Shown piece by piece: positions 8,750-17,313 of a stretch of DNA of 64,000 nt. The stretch is from contig NZ_JACHWY010000001.1 of the NCBI RefSeq assembly GCF_014191715.1, positions 310,001 to 374,000 on the forward strand, in the 5' to 3' direction. A program made the translations under genes and the position numbers. The notes under the pieces were generated by a model, which worked only from the letters and a program-made list of their open reading frames with translations, did no database searches and had not been told where the DNA came from. Position 1 is the first letter of the stretch; every line of letters starts with the position of its first letter. This DNA is from Litorivivens lipolytica. GTDB lineage: Bacteria; Pseudomonadota; Gammaproteobacteria; Pseudomonadales; Spongiibacteraceae.

Positions 8750-9694
8750 TCAGCGCTCAATTAGCAGTTGCTGCAGTTTGCGCTGGTCGGCAGCAAACAA
8801 GCGAATGCCTTCGGCCAGTTTCTCGGTCGCCATGGCGTCTTCGTTCAGGGCAAAGCGAAAGGCGCTCTCGTTTAGTTGTTCGCGAGCGTCATCGGTTTCT
8901 ACTTCGCCACTGCCAAGACGTTGTATCAGCTTGTCGCTGTCGCCGCTGAGTTCTTCTAGAAGTGCGGGGCTGATGGTCAGGCGATCACAGCCCGCCAGAG
9001 CCTCTATCTGGCCGGTATTGCGAAAGCTCGCGCCCATTACGATGGTGTTGTAAGCGTGGGCTTTGTAGTAGCGGTAAATGCGGCGTACGGAGGCGACGCC
9101 GTAGTCCTGCTCTGGGTCGGTCTGTTCCTCTCCACGCTGTTTGTACCAGTCGTAAATGCGGCCGACAAAGGGCGAGATCAGGGTGACTCCCGCATCCGCG
9201 CAGGCCTGCGCTTGACCAAAGCCGAACAGCAGCGTCAGGTTGCAGTTGATACCCTGTTTTTCCAGCTGTTCTGCAGCGCGAATGCCTTCCCATGTGGATG
9301 CTATCTTGATCAGTATGCGCTCCGCGCCAATGCCTCGAGCGGCGTAGAGTTCGATGATCTCTTTGGCTTGGGCAACCGTGGCCTCGGTATCAAAAGAGAG
9401 GTGGGCGTCGATTTCTGTTGATACGCGCCCCGGCACAATGGCAGCGATCTCACTGCCGATGGCCACCGCCAGCCGATTGACGGTGTGGCGCAGTTCGTTT
9501 TCCGAGCTGCCAGCCGTTACGGCCGCTGCATGCTCATCAATCATGGCCTGATAGCCGGGAACGCTGGCGGCTTTCAGGAGGAGAGAAGGGTTGGTGGTGG
9601 CATCCAGCGGTTGGAATCGTTTGATCGCTTCGATGTCACCGGTGTCGGCAACCACATCACTGAAGTTGCGTAGTTGGTCGAGCTTGCTTGTCAT
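8750..9694 (-). CDS. tal: transaldolase
   Basis: The 314-residue length and motifs match the TalB type of the non-oxidative pentose phosphate pathway, which moves a three-carbon unit from sedoheptulose 7-phosphate to glyceraldehyde 3-phosphate. The N-terminal [12 protein letters not shown] signature is present, and so is the Schiff-base lysine in [11 protein letters not shown] (about residue 130). The C-terminal GCDRLTISP segment is also typical. It is the middle gene of a compact three-gene set: it starts 9 bases after dusA and ends 2 bases before the TerB-like gene. Confidence 0.96.
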   Translation of the reverse strand: MTSKLDQLRNFSDVVADTGDIEAIKRFQPLDATTNPSLLLKAASVPGYQAMIDEHAAAVTAGSSENELRHTVNRLAVAIGSEIAAIVPGRVSTEIDAHLSFDTEATVAQAKEIIELYAARGIGAERILIKIASTWEGIRAAEQLEKQGINCNLTLLFGFGQAQACADAGVTLISPFVGRIYDWYKQRGEEQTDPEQDYGVASVRRIYRYYKAHAYNTIVMGASFRNTGQIEALAGCDRLTISPALLEELSGDSDKLIQRLGSGEVETDDAREQLNESAFRFALNEDAMATEKLAEGIRLFAADQRKLQQLLIER

Positions 9695-9703
9695 AGTAAT
9701 CCG

Positions 9704-10720
9704 TTAGTTTTCCAGCAGAGTCTCCGAGTGTAACGGCAAAACCCTGTCCTTGTTGAGGCAATTCACCGCATCCTGTAGAACTTTCAGGTCAGCACCTGGT
9801 TTGTAGGCATTCTGCGACAGGTGCCGGCGGAACTGTTTCGCCCCAGGGCGGCCATTGAACAGGCCCAGAATATGCCGGGTCATATGGTTCAGGCGGGTAC
9901 CGCGTTTAAGTTGTGACTCGACATAGGGGAAAAAGTTTTCCAGCGCGGTGAAGGGCTCGCTATTGTCTTTGGCATCATAGAAGGTCTGATCGACGCCGCA
10001 GAGTATCGAAGGGTTTTGATAGGCGCTGCGTCCCATCATCACACCGTCCACGTATTGCAGGTGTTCTTCTGCCGCATCCAGCTCCTGAATGCCACCGTTG
10101 ATAATGATCTCCAGTTGCGGGAAATCCTTTTTCAGACGGTAGACCTTGTCGTATTCCAGTGGCGGGATCTCGCGATTCTGTTTCGGGCTGAGGCCGCTGA
10201 GCCAGGCCTTGCGGGCGTGGACGATAAAGACCTCGCAGCCGGCTTCGGCCACGGTGCCCACAAAATCGGTGAGAAATTCGTAGGAATCCAGATTATCGAT
10301 CCCGGTGCGGTGTTTCACCGTAACCGGCAGGGAGGTGGCATCGCGCATGGCTTTTACGCCATCAGCAACCAATGCGGCCTCACCCATCAAACAGGCGCCG
10401 AAACTACCGTTCTGAACCCGATCCGAGGGGCAGCCACAGTTGAGGTTCACCTCGTCGTACTGCCATTGTTCTGCCATGGCCGCACAACGCGCCAGATCCG
10501 CTGGGTTGCTGCCACCAAGTTGCAACGCCACCGGATGCTCGCTGGGGTCAAAATCGAGAAAGCGGGCGGGCTCGGCGTGGAGCAGGGCGCCTGTAGTCAC
10601 CATTTCGGTATAGAGCACCGCATCGCGGGTGAGCTGGCGCCAGAACACGCGACAGTGGCGGTCTGACCAGTCCATCATGGGGGCAATACAGAAACGGCGA
10701 TTGAGTTTGGCTGGCGACAC
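9704..10720 (-). CDS. dusA: tRNA-dihydrouridine(20/20a) synthase DusA
   Basis: This 338-residue flavoenzyme reduces uridine to dihydrouridine in the tRNA D-loop. The Dus family motifs are clear: [12 protein letters not shown] at the N-terminus, [11 protein letters not shown] with the catalytic Cys, VKHRTGID, and NGGIQ. The length and the APMMDWTD-type start favour DusA over DusB or DusC. It appears to use a GTG start at 10720 with an upstream GGAAA. It heads an operon with tal and the TerB-like gene and is divergent from gltX across about 96 bases. Confidence 0.95.
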   Translation of the reverse strand: MSPAKLNRRFCIAPMMDWSDRHCRVFWRQLTRDAVLYTEMVTTGALLHAEPARFLDFDPSEHPVALQLGGSNPADLARCAAMAEQWQYDEVNLNCGCPSDRVQNGSFGACLMGEAALVADGVKAMRDATSLPVTVKHRTGIDNLDSYEFLTDFVGTVAEAGCEVFIVHARKAWLSGLSPKQNREIPPLEYDKVYRLKKDFPQLEIIINGGIQELDAAEEHLQYVDGVMMGRSAYQNPSILCGVDQTFYDAKDNSEPFTALENFFPYVESQLKRGTRLNHMTRHILGLFNGRPGAKQFRRHLSQNAYKPGADLKVLQDAVNCLNKDRVLPLHSETLLEN

Positions 10721-10755
10721 TGGGGTTTCCGGGTGAGTTGCAGGAAGTGAACACG

Positions 10756-10761
10756 TATAAT
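10756..10761 (+). promoter_or_regulatory. -10 element (TATAAT) upstream of gltX
   Basis: A consensus TATAAT lies 56 bases before the gltX start, in the dusA-gltX divergent space. I could not find a convincing -35 hexamer at 16-18 bases, so only the -10 element is called. Confidence 0.45.
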
Positions 10762-10816
10762 GGCCGCCTTTCGGCGCCAGCCGCCTATTGTATGAAATTC
10801 GTCATCAGGAATCATT

Positions 10817-12307
10817 ATGACTGCTGTTCGCACCCGCGTTGCTCCATCTCCCACCGGCGACCCTCATGTGGGTACCGCCTATATCGCCCTGTTTAACTAC
10901 TGTTTTGCCAAGGCCAATGGCGGCCAGTTTTTGCTGCGGGTAGAGGACACGGATCAACAGCGCTCAACCTCTGAATCCGAGCAAGCGATTCTCGATTCCC
11001 TGCGCTGGCTTGGCCTGGAATGGGATGAGGGCCCCGATGTGGGCGGCGCGGCGGGCCCCTATCGCCAGAGCGAGCGCAGCGAGATTTACCGGGAGCACGT
11101 TGAAAAGCTGCTGGCCAGCGGTCACGCCTTTAAATGCTACCGCACCCCGGAAGAGCTGGACGCCTTGCGGGAGCAGCGCCGTGAAGCCGGTCAGCGTACC
11201 GCGCTGAAACCCAGCGACCTGAAGCTGTCTGAGGACGAGCAGGCGAAACGCGAAGCGGAGGGTGCTCCCTATGTAATTCGCATGGTGGTGCCAGAGGATG
11301 ACGGCCGTTGTGTCGTCAACGATATGTTGCGTGGCGAGGTGGAGCTGGACTGGGGGCAGGTGGATGCCCAGATTCTGCTGAAATCCGACGGAATGCCGAC
11401 CTACCATCTGGCCAACGTCGTCGATGACCACCTTATGGGAATTACCCACGTGATACGTGGTGAGGAGTGGATCAACTCTGCCCCCAAGCACAAACTGCTG
11501 TATCAGTACTTTGGATGGGAGATGCCGGTACTGTGCCACCTGCCGCTGCTGCGTAATCCGGATAAAAGCAAACTCAGCAAGCGCAAGAACCCCACCAGCA
11601 TTCTGTACTACCAGAAAATGGGTTATCTGCCAGAAGCACTGCTGAACTATCTGGGGCGTATGGGCTGGTCCATGCCGGATGAGCGCGAAAAATTCTCGCT
11701 GCACGACATGATCGCCGCCTTTGATATTCAGCGGGTCAGCCTGGGTGGGCCGATCTTTGATGTTGAGAAACTCTCCTGGCTCAACGGCCTGTGGATTCGC
11801 GAAGAACTGAGTCTGGAACAGCTGGCCGACCGTCTTAGAGATTGGGCCTTCAATCGAGAGCGTCTGCTGGACATCCTGCCCCATGCCCAGCCGCGCATGG
11901 AAACCTTCAGTGATCTGGCGCCGCTGGCGGCCTTCTTCTTCTCCGGCAAGCTGCGGCTGACGGCTGAGAGCTTTCAGGGCTTGGCGGTACAGGAAGACGC
12001 CTTGGTAGAGCTGCTGCAGCTCTGCGTATGGCAGCTGGATAACTTGCGAGAATGGAATCGCGATGCAATTTTTCAGTCTCTCAAGACCGTGGCCGATGCG
12101 CTGGAGCTGAAAATGAAAGATTTTGTCGCGCCGCTCTTTATTGCTGTTGCTGGCAGCACCGCGTCGATCTCAGTGTTTGATTCCATGGTCGTGCTTGGTC
12201 CGGATATGAGTCGTGCGCGACTGCGCGATGCGCTGAATCTGCTCGGCGGGGTGGGCAAAAAGAAACTTAAAAAGCTGGAAAAACGCTACGCGGAGATCAC
12301 CGGCTAA
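10817..12307 (+). CDS. gltX: glutamyl-tRNA synthetase
   Basis: This 496-residue class I aminoacyl-tRNA synthetase charges tRNA-Glu. The HIGH-type motif appears as [11 protein letters not shown] near residue 10 and the KMSKS-type motif as KLSKR near residue 253. The anticodon-binding helical domain fills the last 170 residues. The length is full and the start ATG lies right before [13 protein letters not shown], the usual GluRS opening. tRNA-Ala follows 74 bases downstream from its own promoter. Confidence 0.97.
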   Translation: MTAVRTRVAPSPTGDPHVGTAYIALFNYCFAKANGGQFLLRVEDTDQQRSTSESEQAILDSLRWLGLEWDEGPDVGGAAGPYRQSERSEIYREHVEKLLASGHAFKCYRTPEELDALREQRREAGQRTALKPSDLKLSEDEQAKREAEGAPYVIRMVVPEDDGRCVVNDMLRGEVELDWGQVDAQILLKSDGMPTYHLANVVDDHLMGITHVIRGEEWINSAPKHKLLYQYFGWEMPVLCHLPLLRNPDKSKLSKRKNPTSILYYQKMGYLPEALLNYLGRMGWSMPDEREKFSLHDMIAAFDIQRVSLGGPIFDVEKLSWLNGLWIREELSLEQLADRLRDWAFNRERLLDILPHAQPRMETFSDLAPLAAFFFSGKLRLTAESFQGLAVQEDALVELLQLCVWQLDNLREWNRDAIFQSLKTVADALELKMKDFVAPLFIAVAGSTASISVFDSMVVLGPDMSRARLRDALNLLGGVGKKKLKKLEKRYAEITG

Positions 12308-12334
12308 AAAAATTGAAATAGGTGCGCATACGAG

Positions 12335-12363
12335 TTGACAGGCCTCGGGAGTCTGCTTATTAT
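12335..12363 (+). promoter_or_regulatory. sigma-70 promoter of tRNA-Ala
   Basis: A consensus -35 TTGACA (12335-12340) is separated by 17 bases from -10 TATTAT (12358-12363). The bases after the -10 are GC-rich (GCGCACC), the discriminator type linked to stringent control of stable RNA genes. The tRNA begins 19 bases downstream. Confidence 0.85.
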
Positions 12364-12381
12364 GCGCACCTTCTCGCGTGG

Positions 12382-12457
<76 letters not shown>

Positions 12458-12487
12458 AATTTCTTTGTCTTTTTCTAAGGCAAAGCT

Positions 12488-14170
12488 CTAGATACTATCC
12501 CAAGCTTCTTCGAGAATTTTTCCTTTGTTCTCTTCAGCGCTACCGTTTTGTTGCTTGTCGAGATCATAGCTGTATAGCGCAAAGTGACGGGTTTTCTGCA
12601 GCAGCTTTCCGATGTGTACACGTTTTCGGCGTCCTGGTTGCGTCAGTTCCAGTTCAGTCTGAGGGGGTAGCGAAACATTCGGAAGCAGCAAGCCCTCCGA
12701 TTTGCCAGACACACGTTCAGCACACAGCAGCAGGGCGCGATAGACGTAGCCACTACCTACCGGTCGTGCCACGTAGGCTTCCGCTGCGTGGCTGAGAATC
12801 ATAATCCCTGCTCTCAGCTCTTCTTCGGTATGCCGTTTGACCCAGCCAATTGAGCCAACACTCCAGCAGGGAGCATCTGCCTCCCGCACGCAAATCACAT
12901 CCCCGTTGAGCAGCACATTACTTTCACTGGTGGGCCAGGAAATACAGTAGCCATTGCCGCTGGAGTTAACGGTATTAACCCAAAAGTGACGGTAGCTGCG
13001 ACTTTTTTCATCCGTGATGTCATGCTGCGAATTAGAGTAGCTTACGAATTCGACCGAGTATTCTTCCGGCCCAATCTGTTGGTGTGGAATGTGTTCTTCC
13101 AGTAATGTCGACAAGGACTCGCCATTGTTGTAGTGCACTATGTCCGCTTCCAGGCCGCGAGTGAAATCCTCGAGGGCTTGTTCCTTGCCAACATAAAAAT
13201 GCGTGGATGCAAGGCCTGCAGCGAGTTCCAGCTTTTGTGTGTCGATATTACGCTGCTCAATCCTGTCGCTGATACTGCTCCAGACGCGTAACAGCTTTCG
13301 GCACAGGGCAGACGGAAGTGCCGTTTCTGAGTCGCCGTCATTGTTGAGTTGACGCGTGATGTGTTCGACCAAGGCTGATGTATCTAAGCCGAGTAAACCC
13401 TCGGCATTTTCGCACAACTCTTGGTAAACGAGCGGCTGAGTCCCAGAGGGGTCAAACATGAAACAATACTTTCGTGGGTCTGTTTCATGAATGCGCGTGT
13501 GCTCAGCCAGTTGGTGCAGGTTTTCATGCAGTTGGGTCTGGAATTGCTGAGTTAACTGGTATGGGTTGGCACCCACGAATAGCATGGGTCTGAGGTAGGC
13601 CTGTTCCAGAGTGCAGTGACCATGATCATTGTCGGTAATTCTTGTGCCGGTAAGCCGGTATCTGTGCGCGATGCGGTAGCACGCATGAATCCGCTCCCAA
13701 AACGTCTTATCTTCACCCTGATAGAGATTGTATTGTCTCAGCAGTAACTGGCTATGCTCGCTAAGCTCTCGGTGCAGAGAAAGTGCAAGTGAGGACTTGT
13801 AGCGGCCCACCCAGCTGCGCTCGAGAATGGCTGAGGAAACTTGACGATAGTTGTCCACCAGTTGCTGGTTTAGCGCGTTACAGAAGTGTACAAACGCGGT
13901 TGCTTTTTCAGGCAGTACTATTGAAGTGTTTAGATAGTTATTACGCAGGCCGCGTAAAACAAGGTTTACCGAGGGGCGAAGGGCCTCAAGGATCTCAAGG
14001 CGTTGCCGAAAAGTGCAATCCAGCCCCGACAGCTCCTCCAGTGCTCGATATAGCTGTTTGCCAGTTTCCGATAGATTCGCCCGAGGCAGCCGATTTACCC
14101 ATGCGGATACGCTTTCGCGCCCTGATTCGAACAGGAGGTGTTGTTTTTTTGCTGACCTAGGTAGTTTCAT
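12488..14170 (-). CDS. large protein with PilZ-like C-terminus, tandem paralog 1
   Basis: This 560-residue soluble protein has no signal peptide or obvious membrane helices and is not a family I can name. By eye about half of it is identical to the next gene at 14284. Shared blocks include SVSAWV.RLPRAN, HGHCT, AYLRPMLFVGA, YQELCEN and WSSISDR.EQRN. The C-terminal 150 residues look like a PilZ domain: NSSGNG at residues 402-407 fits the (D/N)xSxxG c-di-GMP motif, followed by WSVGSIGWVKR. The expected RxxxR arm is unclear (only RSYR). The start at 14170 was chosen because it aligns with the start of the paralog; an upstream ATG at 14212 lacks support. Confidence 0.75.
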   Translation of the reverse strand: MKLPRSAKKQHLLFESGRESVSAWVNRLPRANLSETGKQLYRALEELSGLDCTFRQRLEILEALRPSVNLVLRGLRNNYLNTSIVLPEKATAFVHFCNALNQQLVDNYRQVSSAILERSWVGRYKSSLALSLHRELSEHSQLLLRQYNLYQGEDKTFWERIHACYRIAHRYRLTGTRITDNDHGHCTLEQAYLRPMLFVGANPYQLTQQFQTQLHENLHQLAEHTRIHETDPRKYCFMFDPSGTQPLVYQELCENAEGLLGLDTSALVEHITRQLNNDGDSETALPSALCRKLLRVWSSISDRIEQRNIDTQKLELAAGLASTHFYVGKEQALEDFTRGLEADIVHYNNGESLSTLLEEHIPHQQIGPEEYSVEFVSYSNSQHDITDEKSRSYRHFWVNTVNSSGNGYCISWPTSESNVLLNGDVICVREADAPCWSVGSIGWVKRHTEEELRAGIMILSHAAEAYVARPVGSGYVYRALLLCAERVSGKSEGLLLPNVSLPPQTELELTQPGRRKRVHIGKLLQKTRHFALYSYDLDKQQNGSAEENKGKILEEAWDSI

Positions 14171-14283
14171 GCAATTAGCATACCTTCTGCCACAAGGCTT
14201 GCGAAAAAACAAGAGTATACGATAAATGCTCTCGAAGGGGCGGGAATTCTTATCGGTCTTACAGGGGGCGCCGGCAATGCGGC

Positions 14284-15969
14284 CTAAATGATTTCCCAGG
14301 CACCGCTCAAATCCTCATCTCCTTTATCCTCGCCTTCCGGCGAACTGTCGTGCTGAGTCAGCCTGTATTCATAGCGCGTAAAGTGCCGGGTCTCTTGCAG
14401 GAGTTTTCCTAGTGTTACCCGCATCCGGCCGGCAGGTTGATTCAGCTCCATCTCTGTAAACGGCGGTATGGTGCCTGCGGGCAACAGCAGACTTTGCGGT
14501 TTACCGGAAACACTCTCGTTGCCGAGGAGTAGGGCGCGCAGTATCCGACCGTCATCGAGCTTGCGCGCAACAAAGGGTTCCGCAGCATGCGCCAGGATTT
14601 CTATCCCCGCATGCAACTCTTCTTCGCTCTGCTTTTTCAGCCAACGAATGCAGCCGATACTCCAACAAGGTGCGTCGAGATCGCGCAGACAAATAACATC
14701 ACCATTGCGAATTTGGTCGCTTTCCTCTGCGGGCCAGGCAATACAGTACCCGTTTCGACTTGCATTGACGGTGTGAACCAGAAAATGACGATAGCGGGTC
14801 TTATTTTTGTCTGCATTTTTCTGCTGCGGGTCTGAGTAATCAATGAACTCAATGCTGGCTTCCCCTTCCTCATACTCATGTGCAGGAGCGTCAGGGTCCT
14901 GAACGTGTGACCAAAGGTCATCGGAATCATTTGGGCTGGTCGTTTGCAGATCTCGGGTAAAAGCCTCAAAGGGCTGTTCTTGCGCTGCAAAGAAATGCAC
15001 AGAGGATAAGCCAACCGCGATATCCAGTTTCTGCACCACATCATTGCGCTGTTCAACACGGTCAGAAATGCTGCTCCAGGCCTGTTGCAGCTTGTAGCAT
15101 AGTTCGGGCGGCAGGCCATCCTTGGTATTGGCGCTGGCCCGCATTTGACGGGCAAGTCGTTTCACGGCATCGGTGGTATCAATGCCCAGCCAACCTTCGG
15201 AATTTTCACACAACTCCTGGTAAATAGGTGGCTGGTTTTCCGCTGGATTAAATAGAAAACAGCACTTGCGTACGTCAGTATCTCGAATCCAAACGTGCTC
15301 GGACAAAAAGTGCAAGTCCTCGTGCAACTTTAGCTGTGACTGCTGCGGTAATTGATAGGGGTGGGCTCCAACGAAAAGCATCGGACGAAGGTAGGCGCGC
15401 TCAACGGTGCAGTGTCCGTGGTCAGGATCAAAGATCCTTATATTTTCCAGTTTGTATTTCTTGGCAATCTGGAAACACTCATGCAGTTTTTTCCAGTAGC
15501 TCTTGCCCTCGCTCTGGTAAAGAAGATGACTTCTCAAAAGTAACTGGCTGCGCTCGGTTAGTTCTCGATGAATTGCCAGGGCCAGTGACATTTTGTGTCG
15601 GCTCACCCAGCCATGGCTGAGAAGCGATTCCGTGACCAAACGGTAGTTGTCGATAAGGCGCAGATTGAATGCGTTACAAAGCCGAACGATGGTCCCTGTT
15701 TTTTCCGGCAGCACGATTGGTGCGTTGAGGTAACGTGGCTGCAGCCCGCGCAAGACCATATTGATAGTGGGACGAAGAGCCTCCAGTACCTCCAGACGCT
15801 GATGAAAACTGCAATTCAGCTTCGAGAGCTCGTCCAGCGCCTGATAGACCTGTTTACCGGTTTCCGCGATGTTGGCCCGCGGTAATCGGATCACCCACGC
15901 GGATACACTTTCGCTGTCCAGCTCAAACTGGCTGTGGCTGGAAGTCCCCTTGCGGCGGAACAGTTTCAT
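14284..15969 (-). CDS. large protein with PilZ-like C-terminus, tandem paralog 2
   Basis: This 561-residue paralog of the gene at 12488 lies on the same strand with 113 bases between them, so it arose by tandem duplication. The N-terminal 350 residues are a conserved helical region of unknown function (for example LRPTINMVLRGL and HGHCTVERAYLRPM). The C-terminus repeats the PilZ-like pattern, with NASRNG at residues 402-407, the same position as in paralog 1. The divergence is enough that both copies have probably been kept for some time. An active-looking diguanylate cyclase is encoded 6 kb away, which makes c-di-GMP binding plausible but unproven. It is divergent from the bacterioferritin genes. 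Confidence 0.75.
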   Translation of the reverse strand: MKLFRRKGTSSHSQFELDSESVSAWVIRLPRANIAETGKQVYQALDELSKLNCSFHQRLEVLEALRPTINMVLRGLQPRYLNAPIVLPEKTGTIVRLCNAFNLRLIDNYRLVTESLLSHGWVSRHKMSLALAIHRELTERSQLLLRSHLLYQSEGKSYWKKLHECFQIAKKYKLENIRIFDPDHGHCTVERAYLRPMLFVGAHPYQLPQQSQLKLHEDLHFLSEHVWIRDTDVRKCCFLFNPAENQPPIYQELCENSEGWLGIDTTDAVKRLARQMRASANTKDGLPPELCYKLQQAWSSISDRVEQRNDVVQKLDIAVGLSSVHFFAAQEQPFEAFTRDLQTTSPNDSDDLWSHVQDPDAPAHEYEEGEASIEFIDYSDPQQKNADKNKTRYRHFLVHTVNASRNGYCIAWPAEESDQIRNGDVICLRDLDAPCWSIGCIRWLKKQSEEELHAGIEILAHAAEPFVARKLDDGRILRALLLGNESVSGKPQSLLLPAGTIPPFTEMELNQPAGRMRVTLGKLLQETRHFTRYEYRLTQHDSSPEGEDKGDEDLSGAWEII

Positions 15970-16277
15970 GCGGTCGACAAATCCATTGCTATCAAGAATT
16001 TGGATCAGAATGATCCGGTCTGTTAGTAGTTTGTCATACTAAGACGTTGACTGTAATGGGGCAATGCCCGCCATGAAAGGTTTTGAGCTGTTTTGATTTC
16101 ATCGGGGGCAGTTGTATGCGGGTTGAAAAGATTGTTGAAAGCCAATGGTAATTATTTGCATTATATTTTGTATCTCCTTGAAAAATATAGAAAAATTGAC
16201 TTTCTGGGCGGCGGGATTACAATGTCTACATCACAATTTTTGAGCCGCACAGACTGTGTGGCGTTCAGGAGAACCGC
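15970..16277. other. intergenic region between paralog 2 and the bacterioferritins
   Basis: This 308-base divergent region is AT-richer than its surroundings towards its right half. It contains a Fur-box-like sequence at 16147-16165 and must hold promoters for both flanking units. I see no RNA gene or further ORF with coding signs. Confidence 0.5.
16147..16165 (+). promoter_or_regulatory. putative Fur box upstream of the bacterioferritin genes
   Basis: The 19 bases match the consensus GATAATGATAATCATTATC at 13 of 19 positions by hand count, with the right half (CATTAT) nearly intact. It lies 113 bases before the first bacterioferritin start. Iron-linked control of bacterioferritin is common, but this is a sequence match only. 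Confidence 0.45.
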
Positions 16278-16742
16278 ATGAAAGGCGACGCCAAGGTTAT
16301 AGCGCTGTTGAACGGCTTGCTCACAACCGAGCTGACCTCCATTAACCAGTATTTTCTTCATGCCCGTATGTATCGAAACTGGGGGCTAGAAGCACTCAAT
16401 GAGAAGAGCTACAAAAAGTCGATCAAGGATATGAAGCAGGCGGATGATTTGATCGAACGCATTCTGTTTCTTGATGGGCTGCCTAACCTGCAAAAGCTCG
16501 ACAAGATCCGTATTGGCGAAAATCCACAGGAAATGCTGAAGTGCGATATGGCCCTGCAGCATGAGCAGCTTGGCAAGCTGCGTGATGCCATCGCCTTCTG
16601 CGAGAACGCTCAGGACTACGTAAGCCGGGATCTGCTGGAGGATATCCTCGAGTATGAAGAGGAGCACGTGGATTGGATCGAAACCCAGGAATACCTGATC
16701 AGTAACACCGGGCTGGAAAACTACCTGCAGTCGCAGATGTAA
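16278..16742 (+). CDS. bacterioferritin subunit, heme-binding type without a full ferroxidase site
   Basis: This 154-residue four-helix-bundle protein has the full bacterioferritin framework from MKGDAKVI to NYLQSQM. Counting from Met1, the heme ligand Met52 is present. Three of the six usual ferroxidase ligands are changed: position 51 is Asp, position 54 is Gln instead of His, and position 94 is Gln instead of Glu. Glu18, Glu127 and His130 remain. This points to a subunit that holds heme and shapes the shell but oxidises iron poorly. It starts after an AGGAGAA site and is 36 bases from a second, complementary bacterioferritin gene. Confidence 0.93.
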   Translation: MKGDAKVIALLNGLLTTELTSINQYFLHARMYRNWGLEALNEKSYKKSIKDMKQADDLIERILFLDGLPNLQKLDKIRIGENPQEMLKCDMALQHEQLGKLRDAIAFCENAQDYVSRDLLEDILEYEEEHVDWIETQEYLISNTGLENYLQSQM

Positions 16743-16778
16743 ACCGTCGCAGAATCAGACTAGGCAGGAGGAAAAACG

Positions 16779-17261
16779 ATGAAAGGTGAAAAGAAAATCA
16801 TTGAGGCGCTCAACGGCCTGTTGAGTTACGAGCTGGCCGCCATGGATCAGTACTTTATTCATTCGCGCATGTATGACGACTGGGGCCTGCAAAAGCTACA
16901 TGAGCGCATCGCCCATGAGTTTGAAGATGAAAAAGGACATGCCTCGGAGCTGATCGAGCGGATCCTGTTTCTTGAAGGCACGCCGGATATGGTTACCCGC
17001 GAACCGATCAAGGTGGGTAAAACCGTCCCGGAAATGCTGCAGAGTGACCTGGATGTCGAGGTTGCGGTGGGCGATGCCCTTAAAGAAACCATTGCGCTGT
17101 GTGAGTCACTGCGCGATTACAATACGCGCGAAATTCTTGAGAAGCTGCTGGAGGACACCGAAGTGGACCACCGCTGGTGGTTGGAAAAACAGTTGGGCCT
17201 GATCAAGTTGGTGGGGCTGGAAAACTACCTGCAATCGCAGATGGAATCAGCCGGGGAGTAA
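16779..17261 (+). CDS. bacterioferritin subunit, ferroxidase type without the heme ligand
   Basis: This 160-residue bacterioferritin is the second gene of the pair. It keeps the ferroxidase ligands Glu18, Glu51, His54 and Glu94 and a downstream ExxH (residues 128-131, shifted by one inserted residue). Position 52, the heme-ligand Met, is Lys. It should therefore oxidise ferrous iron without binding heme at the subunit interface. With the upstream subunit it probably forms a mixed 24-mer that stores iron. The ribosome site is AGGAGG. A shared terminator hairpin follows. Confidence 0.93.
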   Translation: MKGEKKIIEALNGLLSYELAAMDQYFIHSRMYDDWGLQKLHERIAHEFEDEKGHASELIERILFLEGTPDMVTREPIKVGKTVPEMLQSDLDVEVAVGDALKETIALCESLRDYNTREILEKLLEDTEVDHRWWLEKQLGLIKLVGLENYLQSQMESAGE

Positions 17262-17280
17262 GCTCTCTCAAGCGCAGTAA

Positions 17281-17309
17281 AAATGCCGCAATCGCGGCAT
17301 TTTTTTTGG
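17281..17309 (+). terminator. rho-independent terminator after the bacterioferritin operon
   Basis: A hairpin (ATGCCGC, loop AATC, GCGGCAT) is followed by about eight Ts. The preceding A run means it could also act for the convergent fumC gene. Confidence 0.9.
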
Positions 17310-17313
17310 TCGA

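Noticed and set aside
12488-15969. A toxin or defence system (tandem large ORFs)
   Set aside because: No nuclease, ATPase or other defence domain is visible, and the C-termini look like PilZ; there are no mobility genes around.
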